The notes under the pieces were generated by a model. It searched no databases, was not told the origin of the DNA, and saw nothing but the letters and a program-made list of their open reading frames with translations. Of a stretch of 61,114 bases of DNA, positions 51,770-60,849 are shown in pieces. Position numbers and translations under genes: made by a program. The stretch is from an uncultured Rhodospirillales bacterium. Its GTDB lineage: Bacteria; Pseudomonadota; Alphaproteobacteria; Acetobacterales; Acetobacteraceae. The stretch lies in NCBI GenBank assembly GCA_903845065.1, contig CAIMWH010000193.1:1-61114 (forward strand). Direction: 5' to 3'. Numbering within the stretch: position 1 is the stretch's first letter; each line of letters opens with the position of its first letter.

Positions 51770-52633
51770 ATGCTGACGGATGTTGCGGTCAACGGCATCA
51801 CTGCCGGGTCCGTCTATGCCCTCGTGGCCGTGGGCATGACGATTATTTTCGGCGTGCTGCGGGCGATCAATTTCGCCCATGGCGAATACTACATGCTCGG
51901 TACCTTCGGCGCCTGGTGGGCGATCGAGACTGTGGAACTGCCCTATCTGGTCTCCATCCCCGCCGCCGTGGTGATCGTCGGCGTAATCGCCTTTGCCATC
52001 GGCGTGCTGGTGATGCGGCGGTTGATCGACGCGCCATTCCAGATCGGCGTTGTCGCCACCCTTGGCGTGTCCCTGGTGTTGCAGAACGTGGTGATCCTGG
52101 TGTTCGGCGGCAGCTACAAGATGTTCGATGGCGGCTGGATCGAGCCGGTGGACATCTTCGGTGCCGGCGTGTCGCAACAGCGCATCATCATCGTCATCGC
52201 GGCCCTGGTGATTTTCGGCGGCCTGGAACTGATGGTGCGGCGCACCCGCTTCGGTAAAACCATGCGGGCGGTGGCGCAGAATATCGAGGCCTGCAAGATC
52301 ATGGGCGTCGACGTGCCCCGCGTGGTCACCGGCACCTTCGTGCTGGGCTGCTGCCTCGCCGCGCTGTCGGGGGCGCTTACCGCGCCGGTCACCGGCAGCC
52401 TCTACGGCGGCATGGGCACCGCCATCACGGTGAAAACCTTCGCCATCATCGTCATGGGCGGCGTCGGCAATGTCGGCGGCACCCTGCTGGCGGCCTGGCT
52501 GCTCGGGCTGATGGAGAGCGCGGTGGCGGGCTACCTTGGCCTGCAATTCCGCGACGCGGTGGCGTTCGTGGCGCTGATCGCGGTGCTCACCGTGATGCCG
52601 GGCGGACTGTTCAGCCGGCGGGAGCGCTTCTGA
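51770..52633 (+). CDS. livH: Branched-chain-type ABC permease (LivH)
   Basis: Permease of 287 residues. NGITAGSVYALVAVGMTIIFGVLRAINFAHGEYYMLGTFGA is the classic LivH N-terminus; FGKTMRAVAQNIEACKIMGVDV is the ATPase-contact loop and GGVGNVGGTLLAAWLLGLMES the conserved end segment. About eight helices. Its stop overlaps livM (TGATG). Confidence 0.96.
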   Translation: MLTDVAVNGITAGSVYALVAVGMTIIFGVLRAINFAHGEYYMLGTFGAWWAIETVELPYLVSIPAAVVIVGVIAFAIGVLVMRRLIDAPFQIGVVATLGVSLVLQNVVILVFGGSYKMFDGGWIEPVDIFGAGVSQQRIIIVIAALVIFGGLELMVRRTRFGKTMRAVAQNIEACKIMGVDVPRVVTGTFVLGCCLAALSGALTAPVTGSLYGGMGTAITVKTFAIIVMGGVGNVGGTLLAAWLLGLMESAVAGYLGLQFRDAVAFVALIAVLTVMPGGLFSRRERF

Positions 52634-53595
52634 TGGGCAGCGACATGCGGCTGCGCATCGGCGGCTTCGCGGGCTTCCTCGCCCTGCTCCTGGTGGCGCC
52701 GGCATTCCTCGGTGAATACCAGGTGCACGCGCTCATCGTCTCGCTGACGTTCCTGCTCCCGGCGCTGGGGCTGAACCTCATCCTCGGCTACGCCGGCATG
52801 CTGTCCTTCGCGCAGATGGCGTTCTTCGGCATCGGCGCCTACGTCTCGGCCCTGATGGCGATGCGTTGGGGCACGCCGTTCTGGCTGAATTTCCTCGCCG
52901 CCGGCGTGGTGGCGGGCGTGGTGGCGCTGCCGCTCGGGATACCGGCGCTGCGGCTGCGGAAGTATTCGTTCGTGATGTGCACGCTCGGCTTCGCGGTGAT
53001 CGCGCAGACCCTGGCGAAGAACTGGGTGAGCGTGACCCGCGGGGACCTCGGGCTGTCCAACGTGCCGCGCCCGATGCTCGGCCTGTGGTCGGGCGGCATC
53101 GAAATCCGCGGCATCACCTCCTACTACTACCTCGCGCTTGGCCTGTCGGTGATCGCGGTGCTGGCGTTCCTCGCCATCGTCTCCTCCCCGGCCGGGCGCT
53201 ACATGATCGCCATTCGTGAGGACGAAACTCTCGCCGCCTCGGTCGGCGCGCCCACCTGGCGCTACCGGATGGCCGCCTTCGTGCTGTCCGGCGTGTTCGC
53301 GGGCTGCGGTGGCAGCTTCTACGTCCACTACTACACCGTGATCAGCCCGACGATTTTCGACCCCTACTACGGCAACACCCTGCTGGTGATCGTGCTCGGC
53401 GGCGGCGTCGGCACCCTGGGCGGTGTGGTGGCGGGCAGCTTCATCTTCGTCGCGCTTTCCGAAGTGCTGCGGGTGGCGCCCGATATCCGCATGATCGCCT
53501 ACGGATTGCTGCTGATCGTGGTGGTGTTCGGCTGCCCCGAGGGGTTGCTGCCGCTGCTGATGCGCAAGCTGCGGAGGCCGACCCATGCAACCTGA
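52633..53595 (+). CDS. livM: Branched-chain-type ABC permease (LivM)
   Basis: Permease of 320 residues: LTFLLPALGLNLILGYAGMLSFAQMAFFGIGAYVSAL, then GRYMIAIREDETLAASVGAPTWRYRMAAFVLSGVFAGCGGSFYVHY and LGGGVGTLGGVVAGSFIFVALSEVL. About ten helices. One-base overlap with livH and 11-base overlap with livG indicate tight coupling. Confidence 0.96.
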   Translation: MGSDMRLRIGGFAGFLALLLVAPAFLGEYQVHALIVSLTFLLPALGLNLILGYAGMLSFAQMAFFGIGAYVSALMAMRWGTPFWLNFLAAGVVAGVVALPLGIPALRLRKYSFVMCTLGFAVIAQTLAKNWVSVTRGDLGLSNVPRPMLGLWSGGIEIRGITSYYYLALGLSVIAVLAFLAIVSSPAGRYMIAIREDETLAASVGAPTWRYRMAAFVLSGVFAGCGGSFYVHYYTVISPTIFDPYYGNTLLVIVLGGGVGTLGGVVAGSFIFVALSEVLRVAPDIRMIAYGLLLIVVVFGCPEGLLPLLMRKLRRPTHAT

Positions 53596-54361
53596 TCTCA
53601 CCGCCGCCCTCTCGATGCGCGGCATCGAGAAGCATTTCGGCTCCATCATCGCCGTCGACGCGGTGGACCTCGATATCCCCACCGGCCAGATCTGCGGACT
53701 GACCGGCCCCAACGGCTCCGGCAAATCCACCCTGTTCGACTGCTGCACCGGGTTGCAGAAGGCGACGGGCGGACGGGTTTTCGCCGCCGGCACCGAGGTG
53801 ACCGGCTGGGAGATGCACCGCATCGTCCGCGAAGCCCGCGTCATCCGCAGTTTCCAGAAGGCGGTGGTGCTGCGCGCCATGTCCGTCGAGGACAACCTGG
53901 TCCTCGCCGGCCAGATGGTGGCCTTCCCCGGTTTCGCGGGCACCTTCGCCATCGGCGCCGCCAGCCGCGCCCGTATCCGCGGCCTGCGCGAGCGGGCGGG
54001 CCATGTGCTCGAACTCGTCGGGCTCTCCCACATGCGCCATGCCGAGGCCGGCAAGATCTCCTTCGGCCAGCAGAAATTGTTGCAGTTCTCCACCATGCTG
54101 ATGGCCGATCCCCGGGTGATCCTGCTCGACGAACCGATGGCCGGCGTCAACCCGGTGCTGATCGAACGCATGATCGAGAACATCAACCGCGCCAACCGCG
54201 AGGACGGCATCACCTTCGTGGTGGTGGAACACAATCTCGATGCCATGAAAGCCCTCTGCCACCGCCTCGTCGTGCTCAGCCGCGGCCGCATCATCGCCGA
54301 CGACACCCCCGATGTGGTGGTACGCCAACCCGAAGTGGTGGAGGCCTATCTTGCCGGCTGA
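53585..54361 (+). CDS. livG: Branched-chain-type ABC ATPase (LivG)
   Basis: ATPase of 258 residues. Walker A GPNGSGKSTLFD (about 39-50), signature ISFGQQKLLQFSTMLMADP (FGQQK rather than SGGQ), Walker B VILLDEPMAGVNP, H-loop FVVVEHNLDAM. The variant signature is common in LivG proteins. Partner of LivF. Confidence 0.95.
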   Translation: MQPDLTAALSMRGIEKHFGSIIAVDAVDLDIPTGQICGLTGPNGSGKSTLFDCCTGLQKATGGRVFAAGTEVTGWEMHRIVREARVIRSFQKAVVLRAMSVEDNLVLAGQMVAFPGFAGTFAIGAASRARIRGLRERAGHVLELVGLSHMRHAEAGKISFGQQKLLQFSTMLMADPRVILLDEPMAGVNPVLIERMIENINRANREDGITFVVVEHNLDAMKALCHRLVVLSRGRIIADDTPDVVVRQPEVVEAYLAG

Positions 54362-55106
54362 ATCTGGCACACTCGACATCCAAGCCCTGCGCGCCGGCTA
54401 CGGCCCGCTCGAAATCATCCGCAGCCTCGACCTCAAGGTCGAAGCCGGCGAATTCGTCGCCCTCATGGGGCCCAACGGCGCCGGCAAATCCACCCTGCTG
54501 AAATCCATCTTCGGCATGGCCACCGTCACCGACGGCCGGATCGGCTGGGAAGGCCAGGACCTGCGCGGCCGCAAACCCGGCCACATCCTGCGCGCCGGGA
54601 TCGCCTACGTCCCCCAAGGCCGCTGCAACTTCCCCCAAATGAGCGTCGACGAAAACCTCGACATGGCCACCTACGCGGCGCCGAAAGGCGTGGGCAAGGC
54701 CGAGCGCGACTATGTCTTCGACCTCTTCCCCATCCTGCGCGAACGCCGCCGCATGCCCGCCGGCTACCTCTCCGGCGGCGAACAGCAAATGCTCGAAATG
54801 GGCATGGCCATGCTGCTCCGCCCCCGCCTGCTCCTCATCGACGAACCCTCGGTCGGCCTCTCGCCGCAGACCATCCAGAAGGTGTTCGCCGAGATGATCC
54901 GCATCAACCAGGCCGGTTGCACCATCCTCCTCGTCGAGCAGAACACCCGCAAGGCGATGGAAGTCGCCAGCCGCGCCGCCGTGCTGCGCCTGGGCCAGGT
55001 GATCTGGACCGGGCCACCATCCGCCATTTCCTTCGCCGAACTGGGCGAAATCTTCATGACCGGCCGCCTTCCCGGCGCGCCGGACGAGACAAGAGGCCAG
55101 CCATGA
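54351..55106 (+). CDS. livF: Branched-chain-type ABC ATPase (LivF), TTG start
   Basis: ATPase of 251 residues. IQALRAGYGPLEIIRSLDLKVEAGEFVALMGPNGAGKSTLLKSIFG, AYVPQGRCNFPQMSV, signature LSGGEQQMLEMGMAML, Walker B LLLIDEPSVGLSP and LLVEQNTRKAME. The start is assigned to TTG at 54351, inside the end of livG, because GGAGG lies exactly 6 bases upstream and the resulting N-terminus fits; an ATG at 54312 would give a Trp-rich start with no site. Its stop overlaps hyuA (ATGA). Confidence 0.94.
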   Translation: MPAESGTLDIQALRAGYGPLEIIRSLDLKVEAGEFVALMGPNGAGKSTLLKSIFGMATVTDGRIGWEGQDLRGRKPGHILRAGIAYVPQGRCNFPQMSVDENLDMATYAAPKGVGKAERDYVFDLFPILRERRRMPAGYLSGGEQQMLEMGMAMLLRPRLLLIDEPSVGLSPQTIQKVFAEMIRINQAGCTILLVEQNTRKAMEVASRAAVLRLGQVIWTGPPSAISFAELGEIFMTGRLPGAPDETRGQP

Positions 55107-57172
55107 AACTCGCCTTCGACACCGGCGGCACCTTCACCGACCTTGCACTGCTCGACGATGTCGGCGTGGTGCACCCGCACAAGGTGCTGTCCACGCCGGA
55201 CGATCCCTCCCGCGCAGTGCTGCAAGGCATCGATGAGTTGCTCGCCATGCGCAACGGCCAAGGGCGGGATGTGACGGCCATTTTCGGTGCCACCACCGTG
55301 GTGACCAACGCCGTGCTGGAACGTCGCGGCGCCGCCACCGCGCTCATCACCACGGACGGCTTCCAGGACATCCTGCGCATCCGCACCGAAGGCCGCTACG
55401 ACCTCTACGACCTCAAACTCCAGTTCAGCGAACCGCTAGTCTCCCGGCGCAACTGCTTCGGCGCCCGCGAACGGGTGACCGTGGATGGTGATGTGGTGGT
55501 GCCGCTCGATGAGGCCGGCATCGCCGATATCGCCGCCGAACTGAAGGCGCGCGGCATCACCTCCATCGCGGTGTGCCTGCTGCACGGCTATCGCTATGTC
55601 ACCCATGAAGCCCGCATCCGCGATCTCCTGCTCGCCCACCTCCCCGGCGTCAGCGTCTCGCTGTCCTCGGTGGTGTGCCCGGAAATCCGCGAATACGACC
55701 GCGCCTCCACCACGGTGGTGAATGCCTACACCCGCCCGCTGATGTCGGCCCATGTGGCGCATCTGGAGCGCGAACTGGCCCACCGTGAAACTGGCCAGCT
55801 CCTGTGGATGACCTCATCGGGCGGCATCGTCCCCGGCATCACCGCCAGCACGCTGCCGGTGCGGATGATCGAATCCGGCCCCGCCGCCGGGGTGGTCGCC
55901 TCGGGCGAATACGCGCGGCGCAGCGGAGATGCCAACCTGATGTCGTTCGACATGGGCGGCACCACGGCGAAACTTTGCATGCTGATCGACGGCAAGCCGC
56001 GCATCGCCCCCGAACTGGAAGTGGCCCACGCCGCCCGCTTCCGCCGTGGCAGCGGCCTGCCGCTCAAGATCCAGTCGGTGCAGATGATCGAGATCGGCGC
56101 CGGCGGCGGCTCCATCGCCCATGTCGGCGCCCTCGGCCTGCTCGCCGTCGGCCCGCGCAGCGCCGGTGCCGCCCCCGGCCCGGCCTGCTACGGCCTCGGC
56201 GGCATGGATCCGACGGTCACCGACACCGACCTCGCCCTCGGCTATCTTGACGCCGCCTCCTTCCTCGGCGGCACCTTCACCCTGGATCGCCCGGCCGCGA
56301 TGGCCGCCATCGCCCGCCTGGCCGACGAAATCGGCCTCACCCCCACCCGCTGCGCCTACGGCGTGCATGACCTGGTGAACGAAGCCATGGCCCGCGCCGC
56401 CGCGATGCACGCCATGGATGGCGGCGTCGATCCGCGCGGCCTCTCGATGATCGCCTTCGGTGGCGCCGGCCCCGTCCATGCCTACGGCGTGGCCCGCAAG
56501 CTCGGCATCAGCCGGGTGATCTGCCCGCTCGGTGCCGGGGTGAACTCCGCCCTCGGCCTGCTCGCCGCCCCGGTGGCGGTCGATGTCGCCTCAAGCGCCC
56601 CGGCGGCCCTGGCCGACTGCACCGCCGCCCAACTCGAAGCGGTGCGCGCCGGCCTGATCCGCGACGCGGCACCGGCCATCGCCGCCGCCGGCCTCACCCC
56701 GGATGCCGTCACCCACGCCTTCTCCGCCGACATGCGCCATGTCGGCCAGGGCTACGAAATCAATATCGACCTCCCGGCGCCTGACGTCTCGCTGGAAGTC
56801 TTCCGCGCCGCCGTCACCGAGGCGTTCCGCAAGACCTACCTCGCCCTCTACGGCCGCGCCGTCGCCGGCACCGGCATCGAGATCATCACCTGGCGCCTGC
56901 GCGCCAGCGGCCCCTTCGGCGCGGTGGGCGCCATCCAGACCCACCGGCAATCGGGCGGTGACGGCACCGCGCTGCGCGGCCATCGCCCGGTCTATTTCGA
57001 GGAAGCCGGTGATTTCGTCGCCACCCCGGTCTACGACCACTACGCGCTCGAACCCGGCACCCGCATCCACGGCCCCGCCATCGTCGAGCAGCGCGAATCC
57101 ACCGCCGTCATCGGCCCGTCCGGCAGCGCCGGGCTCGACGCGCGGGCCAACCTCGTCATCGACATCGCCTGA
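55103..57172 (+). CDS. hyuA: Hydantoinase/5-oxoprolinase subunit A
   Basis: HyuA family, 689 residues. Actin-like ATPase motifs FDTGGTFTDLALLDD at the N-terminus, GATTVVTNAVLERRG, the VCPEIREYDRASTTVVNAYTRPLM block, TSSGGIVPG, MSFDMGGTTAKLCMLIDG and EIGAGGGSIAHVG. It uses ATP to phosphorylate and open a cyclic amide (hydantoin, N-methylhydantoin, 5-oxoproline) or to carboxylate ketones, together with HyuB. Coupling by ATGA to the importer ATPase indicates the imported solute is its substrate. Confidence 0.96.
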   Translation: MKLAFDTGGTFTDLALLDDVGVVHPHKVLSTPDDPSRAVLQGIDELLAMRNGQGRDVTAIFGATTVVTNAVLERRGAATALITTDGFQDILRIRTEGRYDLYDLKLQFSEPLVSRRNCFGARERVTVDGDVVVPLDEAGIADIAAELKARGITSIAVCLLHGYRYVTHEARIRDLLLAHLPGVSVSLSSVVCPEIREYDRASTTVVNAYTRPLMSAHVAHLERELAHRETGQLLWMTSSGGIVPGITASTLPVRMIESGPAAGVVASGEYARRSGDANLMSFDMGGTTAKLCMLIDGKPRIAPELEVAHAARFRRGSGLPLKIQSVQMIEIGAGGGSIAHVGALGLLAVGPRSAGAAPGPACYGLGGMDPTVTDTDLALGYLDAASFLGGTFTLDRPAAMAAIARLADEIGLTPTRCAYGVHDLVNEAMARAAAMHAMDGGVDPRGLSMIAFGGAGPVHAYGVARKLGISRVICPLGAGVNSALGLLAAPVAVDVASSAPAALADCTAAQLEAVRAGLIRDAAPAIAAAGLTPDAVTHAFSADMRHVGQGYEINIDLPAPDVSLEVFRAAVTEAFRKTYLALYGRAVAGTGIEIITWRLRASGPFGAVGAIQTHRQSGGDGTALRGHRPVYFEEAGDFVATPVYDHYALEPGTRIHGPAIVEQRESTAVIGPSGSAGLDARANLVIDIA

Positions 57173-57186
57173 ACGGACCCTCAGCC

Positions 57187-58830
57187 ATGGCGCTCGATTT
57201 CAACGACCCCGTTACCCTCCAGGTCCTCTGGAACCGCCTCGTCTTCATCACCGACCAGGCCGACCTCGCCCTCGGCCGCACCGCCTTTTCCCCCATCGTG
57301 CGGGAGAACCACGACTACGTGACGGTGCTGATGGACGCCCAGGGCAACGCGCTGGCCCAATGCACGCTGGCCATCCCGGTCTTCATCAGCACCCTGCCGA
57401 TGGCGGTGAAGGAGCACTTCTTCCGCGCCCACCCGCCGCACACCCTGCGGCCGGGCGATATCATCGCCACCAATGACGCCCGCATCGGCACCGGCCACCC
57501 GCCCGACCTGGTGATGGTGACGCCGATTTTCCGCAACGGCGCCATCGTCGCCTACGCCGGCTGCATCGCGCATTTGCCGGACGTCGGTGGCCGCCCCCAA
57601 TCGCCCGATTCGGTGGACGTGTTCGAGGAAGGCATCCGCCTGCCCATCCTCAAGCTGTTCCGCGAGGGGGTGCCGAACCAGGACGTGCTCGACATCATCG
57701 CCTCCTGCTCGCGCCTGCCCGAGGAAGTGCTGGGCGACATCAACAGCATGGTCGCCGCCAACGAGGTGATGCGCCGCGAAGTGGTGGCCTTCCTGGACGA
57801 GTACAAACTCGACAGCCTCGATCCGCTCGCCAACGCCATCTACACCCGCTCCGAAGCCTACATGCGCAAGGCCATCCGCGCGCTGCCCAACGGCATCTAC
57901 AGCGCCCAGATGCTGCTCGACGGCATCGACGCCGACATCACCCTGCACGCCGCGGTGCACGTGCATGACGACAGCATCCATGTCGACTACGCCGGCACCT
58001 CGCCCGAAGTGCCCAACGGTATCAACGTCATGCCGCACTACCGCATCGCCCACACCCTCTACGCCCTGAAATGCCTGCTCGATCCGGGCTCGCCCAACAA
58101 CGAGGGCTGCACCCTGCCTTGCACCGACGAAGCGCCCGAGGGCTCCATCCTCAACCCGCACCCCACTGCCGCCGGTGCCGCGCGCAACCTCGTCGGCCAC
58201 ACCATCCCGAGCCTGATTTTCCGCGCCCTGGCCGAAGTGCTGCCCGATCGCGTCCAGGCCGACAGCGGCGGCGCGCCGATCTGGGGGATCAACTGCACCG
58301 GCACCAACCGGCATGGCCAGCACTACAGCTCGATCCAGAACTTCCACGGCGGCCAGGGCGGCCGCGCGGGGCTGGATGGGTTGGACACGCTGAGTTTCCC
58401 CTCCAACTGCAAAGTCACCCCGGTGGAGATCTACGAGCGCTCCGTCCCGGTGCTGATCGAGCGCAAGGAACTCATCCCCGATTCCGGCGGCGCCGGCGCC
58501 TATCGCGGCGGCCTTGGCCAGCGCGGCGTGGTGCGCAACATCTCGGGCGTGCCGATGAACATCTATCTGAACACCGAACACGTCCGCCACCCCTGCTTCG
58601 GCGTCCTCGGCGGCGGTGATGGCGCGCCTGGCCGGGTGACGCTCGGCAACGAACCTGCCCCCACCAAGGGCCGCGTGGTATTGCAACCCGATGCCACCCT
58701 CCTCATCGAAACCCCCGGCGGCGGCGGCTGGGGCGACCCAAGGCAACGGGCGCGCGCCTTGGTCGACCATGACCTCGCCGAGGGCCTGATCACGCCGCAA
58801 GGCGCAGCACGGGATTACGCGGATGTCTGA
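57187..58830 (+). CDS. hyuB: Hydantoinase/5-oxoprolinase subunit B
   Basis: HyuB family, 547 residues. QVLWNRLVFITDQADLALGRTAFSPIVRENHDYVTVLMDAQGNALAQ, HPPDLVMVTPIF, CIAHLPDVGGRPQSPDSVDVFEEGIRLPILKLF, NGINVMPHYRIAHTLYALKCLL and ETPGGGGWGDPRQR are typical. It forms the enzyme with HyuA, 14 bases upstream. The stop overlaps the SDR gene by 8 bases. Confidence 0.96.
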   Translation: MALDFNDPVTLQVLWNRLVFITDQADLALGRTAFSPIVRENHDYVTVLMDAQGNALAQCTLAIPVFISTLPMAVKEHFFRAHPPHTLRPGDIIATNDARIGTGHPPDLVMVTPIFRNGAIVAYAGCIAHLPDVGGRPQSPDSVDVFEEGIRLPILKLFREGVPNQDVLDIIASCSRLPEEVLGDINSMVAANEVMRREVVAFLDEYKLDSLDPLANAIYTRSEAYMRKAIRALPNGIYSAQMLLDGIDADITLHAAVHVHDDSIHVDYAGTSPEVPNGINVMPHYRIAHTLYALKCLLDPGSPNNEGCTLPCTDEAPEGSILNPHPTAAGAARNLVGHTIPSLIFRALAEVLPDRVQADSGGAPIWGINCTGTNRHGQHYSSIQNFHGGQGGRAGLDGLDTLSFPSNCKVTPVEIYERSVPVLIERKELIPDSGGAGAYRGGLGQRGVVRNISGVPMNIYLNTEHVRHPCFGVLGGGDGAPGRVTLGNEPAPTKGRVVLQPDATLLIETPGGGGWGDPRQRARALVDHDLAEGLITPQGAARDYADV

Positions 58831-59614
58831 CGCCACCAGGCCGCTCGCCGGCAAACTCGCTCTGGTCACCGGCGCCGGCGGCGGTCTCGGCCGATCGGTG
58901 GCGCTCCTGCTCGCCCGCGTAGGCGCCCGCGTCGTGCTGGTTGGCCGCCGCGCCGACGCGCTTGGCGAAACCGTGGCGCTCATCGCCGCCGAAGGCGGTG
59001 CCGCGTGGGCAAAGGCCGCCGACCTCACCAAGCCCGCCGCCGTCACCGCCCTGTTCGATGGCGTGCGCACCGAACTCGGCCCGATCGATCTCCTCATCAA
59101 CAACGCCGGTTCCGCCCCCAACGTGAAGAACCTGCGTTGGATGGGCGATGCCGACTGGGACCGCACCATCGCGGTCAACCTCACCGCCGTCTACGCCGCG
59201 GTGAAGGCCGTGCTGCCGGACATGCTGGCGCGCGGCGAAGGCACCATCGTCACCATCTCCTCGCTGGCCGCCGAGCGCCCCAACCTCCTCGGCGGGGCCC
59301 CTTACGGCGCGGCGAAAGCGGCGGTAAAGAACTTCATGGGCTACCTGCGCGCCACCTACCGCAACCAGGGCCTGCGCGCGACCACCATCCTGCCCGGCGA
59401 AATGAACACCCCCATCCTCGACACCCGCGTTCGCCCGCCCACCGAAGCCGAGCGCGCCCGCATGCTTGATCCGGAGGATGTCGCCCGCATCGTGCTGCTC
59501 TGCTGCACCCTGCCGCCGCGCGCCCTGATCGAAGATATCGCCGTCGCCCCCACCTTTCAGCGCGACCAGTCCGCCGACATCGAAATCAGCCGCGACTACG
59601 GGCGGCCGGAGTAA
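58823..59614 (+). CDS. SDR-family oxidoreductase in the liv-hyu operon
   Basis: Short-chain dehydrogenase of 263 residues. TGAGGGLGRSVALLLARVGARVVLVGRRADAL (Arg pair after strand 2 suggests NADP), NNAGSAPN, TISSLAAERPNLLGGAPYGAAKAAVKNFMGY. It starts within the hyuB end and lies 5 bases before the aminotransferase. Probably handles a keto or hydroxy product of the opened ring. Confidence 0.94.
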   Translation: MSDATRPLAGKLALVTGAGGGLGRSVALLLARVGARVVLVGRRADALGETVALIAAEGGAAWAKAADLTKPAAVTALFDGVRTELGPIDLLINNAGSAPNVKNLRWMGDADWDRTIAVNLTAVYAAVKAVLPDMLARGEGTIVTISSLAAERPNLLGGAPYGAAKAAVKNFMGYLRATYRNQGLRATTILPGEMNTPILDTRVRPPTEAERARMLDPEDVARIVLLCCTLPPRALIEDIAVAPTFQRDQSADIEISRDYGRPE

Positions 59615-59619
59615 ACGCC

Positions 59620-60837
59620 ATGACTCTTCACCCGGGCCTCGCCACGCGTCTCGACGGCGTGGAAGAATCGGCCTCCGCCGCGATGACCGAGAAGGCCCGC
59701 CTGCTCCGCGTCTCCGGCGCCAAGGTGATCTCCCTGTCCTCGGGCGAGCCCGACTTCCCCACCCCGGACCACGCCATCGCCGCCGCCGATGCCGCCGCCC
59801 GCGCCGGGGACACCAAGTATCCCCCCAACAACGGCACCGCCGCGCTCAAGGCCGCCGTGCAGCGCAAGTTCGCCCGCGACAACGGGCTGGACTACGCCAC
59901 CGGCGAAATCCTCATCGCCAACGGCGCCAAGCAGATCATCTTCGATGCCATGATGGCGACCTGCAATCCGGGCGACGAAGTGCTGGTTTGCACCCCGGCC
60001 TGGATCAGCTACAACGACATCGCCCGCTTCGCCGGCGCCACCATCGTCCCGGTCGCATGCCCGCAGAACAACGGCTTCAAGCCGCGCGCCGAGGATATCG
60101 CCGCCGCCATCACGCCGCGCACTAAGTGGGTGTTCCTGAACTCGCCCAGCAACCCTTCCGGCGCCGTGTGCACGCGCGCCGAGATCGCCGCCATCGGCGC
60201 CGTGCTGCTGCAGCACCCCCAGCTCTGGATCCTCACCGACGATATCTACGAACACCTGATCTATGACGGCATCGCCTTCGCCACCATCGCCGAGGTGGTG
60301 CCCGCCCTGCGCGATCGGGTGCTGACAGTGAACGGCGCCTCCAAGGCCTACGCGATGACCGGCTGGCGCGTCGGCTACTGCGGTGGCCCGCGCGCCCTGA
60401 TCGCGGCGATGGAGAACGTCCAGGGGCAATCCACCGGCGGAATCACCACCGTCGCCCAGGCCGCCGCCGTCGCCGCCCTCGATGGCCCGCAGGACCTGCT
60501 GGCCGCTCGCGCCGCCGAATATGCCGGCCGGCGCGATCTGGTGGCCGGCCTGCTCAACGCCATCCCCGGCATCGTCTGCCACAAGCCGCAGGGCGCGTTC
60601 TACGTGTTCCCCAACATCGCCGGCTGCATCGGTAAAATCAGCGCCGGTGGCCGCCGCATCGAGACGGACGCCGATTTCACCATGGCGCTGCTGGAGGAAC
60701 ACCAGGTCGCCACCGTCCAGGGCGCGGCCTATGGCATGAGCCCATATTTCCGTATCTCCTACGCCACCGATGTCGCCAGCCTGCGCGAAGGCTGCGCCCG
60801 GATCGCCGCATTCTGCGCCGACCTGCGCGCCCCCTAG
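59620..60837 (+). CDS. Class I/II aminotransferase (aspartate-type), second copy
   Basis: Aminotransferase of 405 residues, paralogue of the one at 45660. LSSGEPDFPTP, KYPPNNGTAALKAAVQRKF, LNSPSNPSGAVCT, DDIYEHLIYDG and K242 in NGASKAYAMTGWRVGYCGGP. The binding-site surrounds differ from the first copy, so substrates may differ. It probably removes the amino group from the amino acid released by HyuAB. Confidence 0.95.
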   Translation: MTLHPGLATRLDGVEESASAAMTEKARLLRVSGAKVISLSSGEPDFPTPDHAIAAADAAARAGDTKYPPNNGTAALKAAVQRKFARDNGLDYATGEILIANGAKQIIFDAMMATCNPGDEVLVCTPAWISYNDIARFAGATIVPVACPQNNGFKPRAEDIAAAITPRTKWVFLNSPSNPSGAVCTRAEIAAIGAVLLQHPQLWILTDDIYEHLIYDGIAFATIAEVVPALRDRVLTVNGASKAYAMTGWRVGYCGGPRALIAAMENVQGQSTGGITTVAQAAAVAALDGPQDLLAARAAEYAGRRDLVAGLLNAIPGIVCHKPQGAFYVFPNIAGCIGKISAGGRRIETDADFTMALLEEHQVATVQGAAYGMSPYFRISYATDVASLREGCARIAAFCADLRAP

Positions 60838-60849
60838 GAGGACCACCCG

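Noticed and set aside
52531-54306. Long minus-strand open frame (about 591 codons) opposite livH-livM-livG
   Set aside because: No domains, His/Gln/Arg-rich composition, and the plus-strand genes are unmistakable ABC components with tight overlaps.
57181-59184. Long minus-strand open frame (about 667 codons) opposite hyuB and the SDR
   Set aside because: Gly/Ala/Val/His-rich antisense product of a GC-rich gene; hyuB on the other strand has full family signatures.
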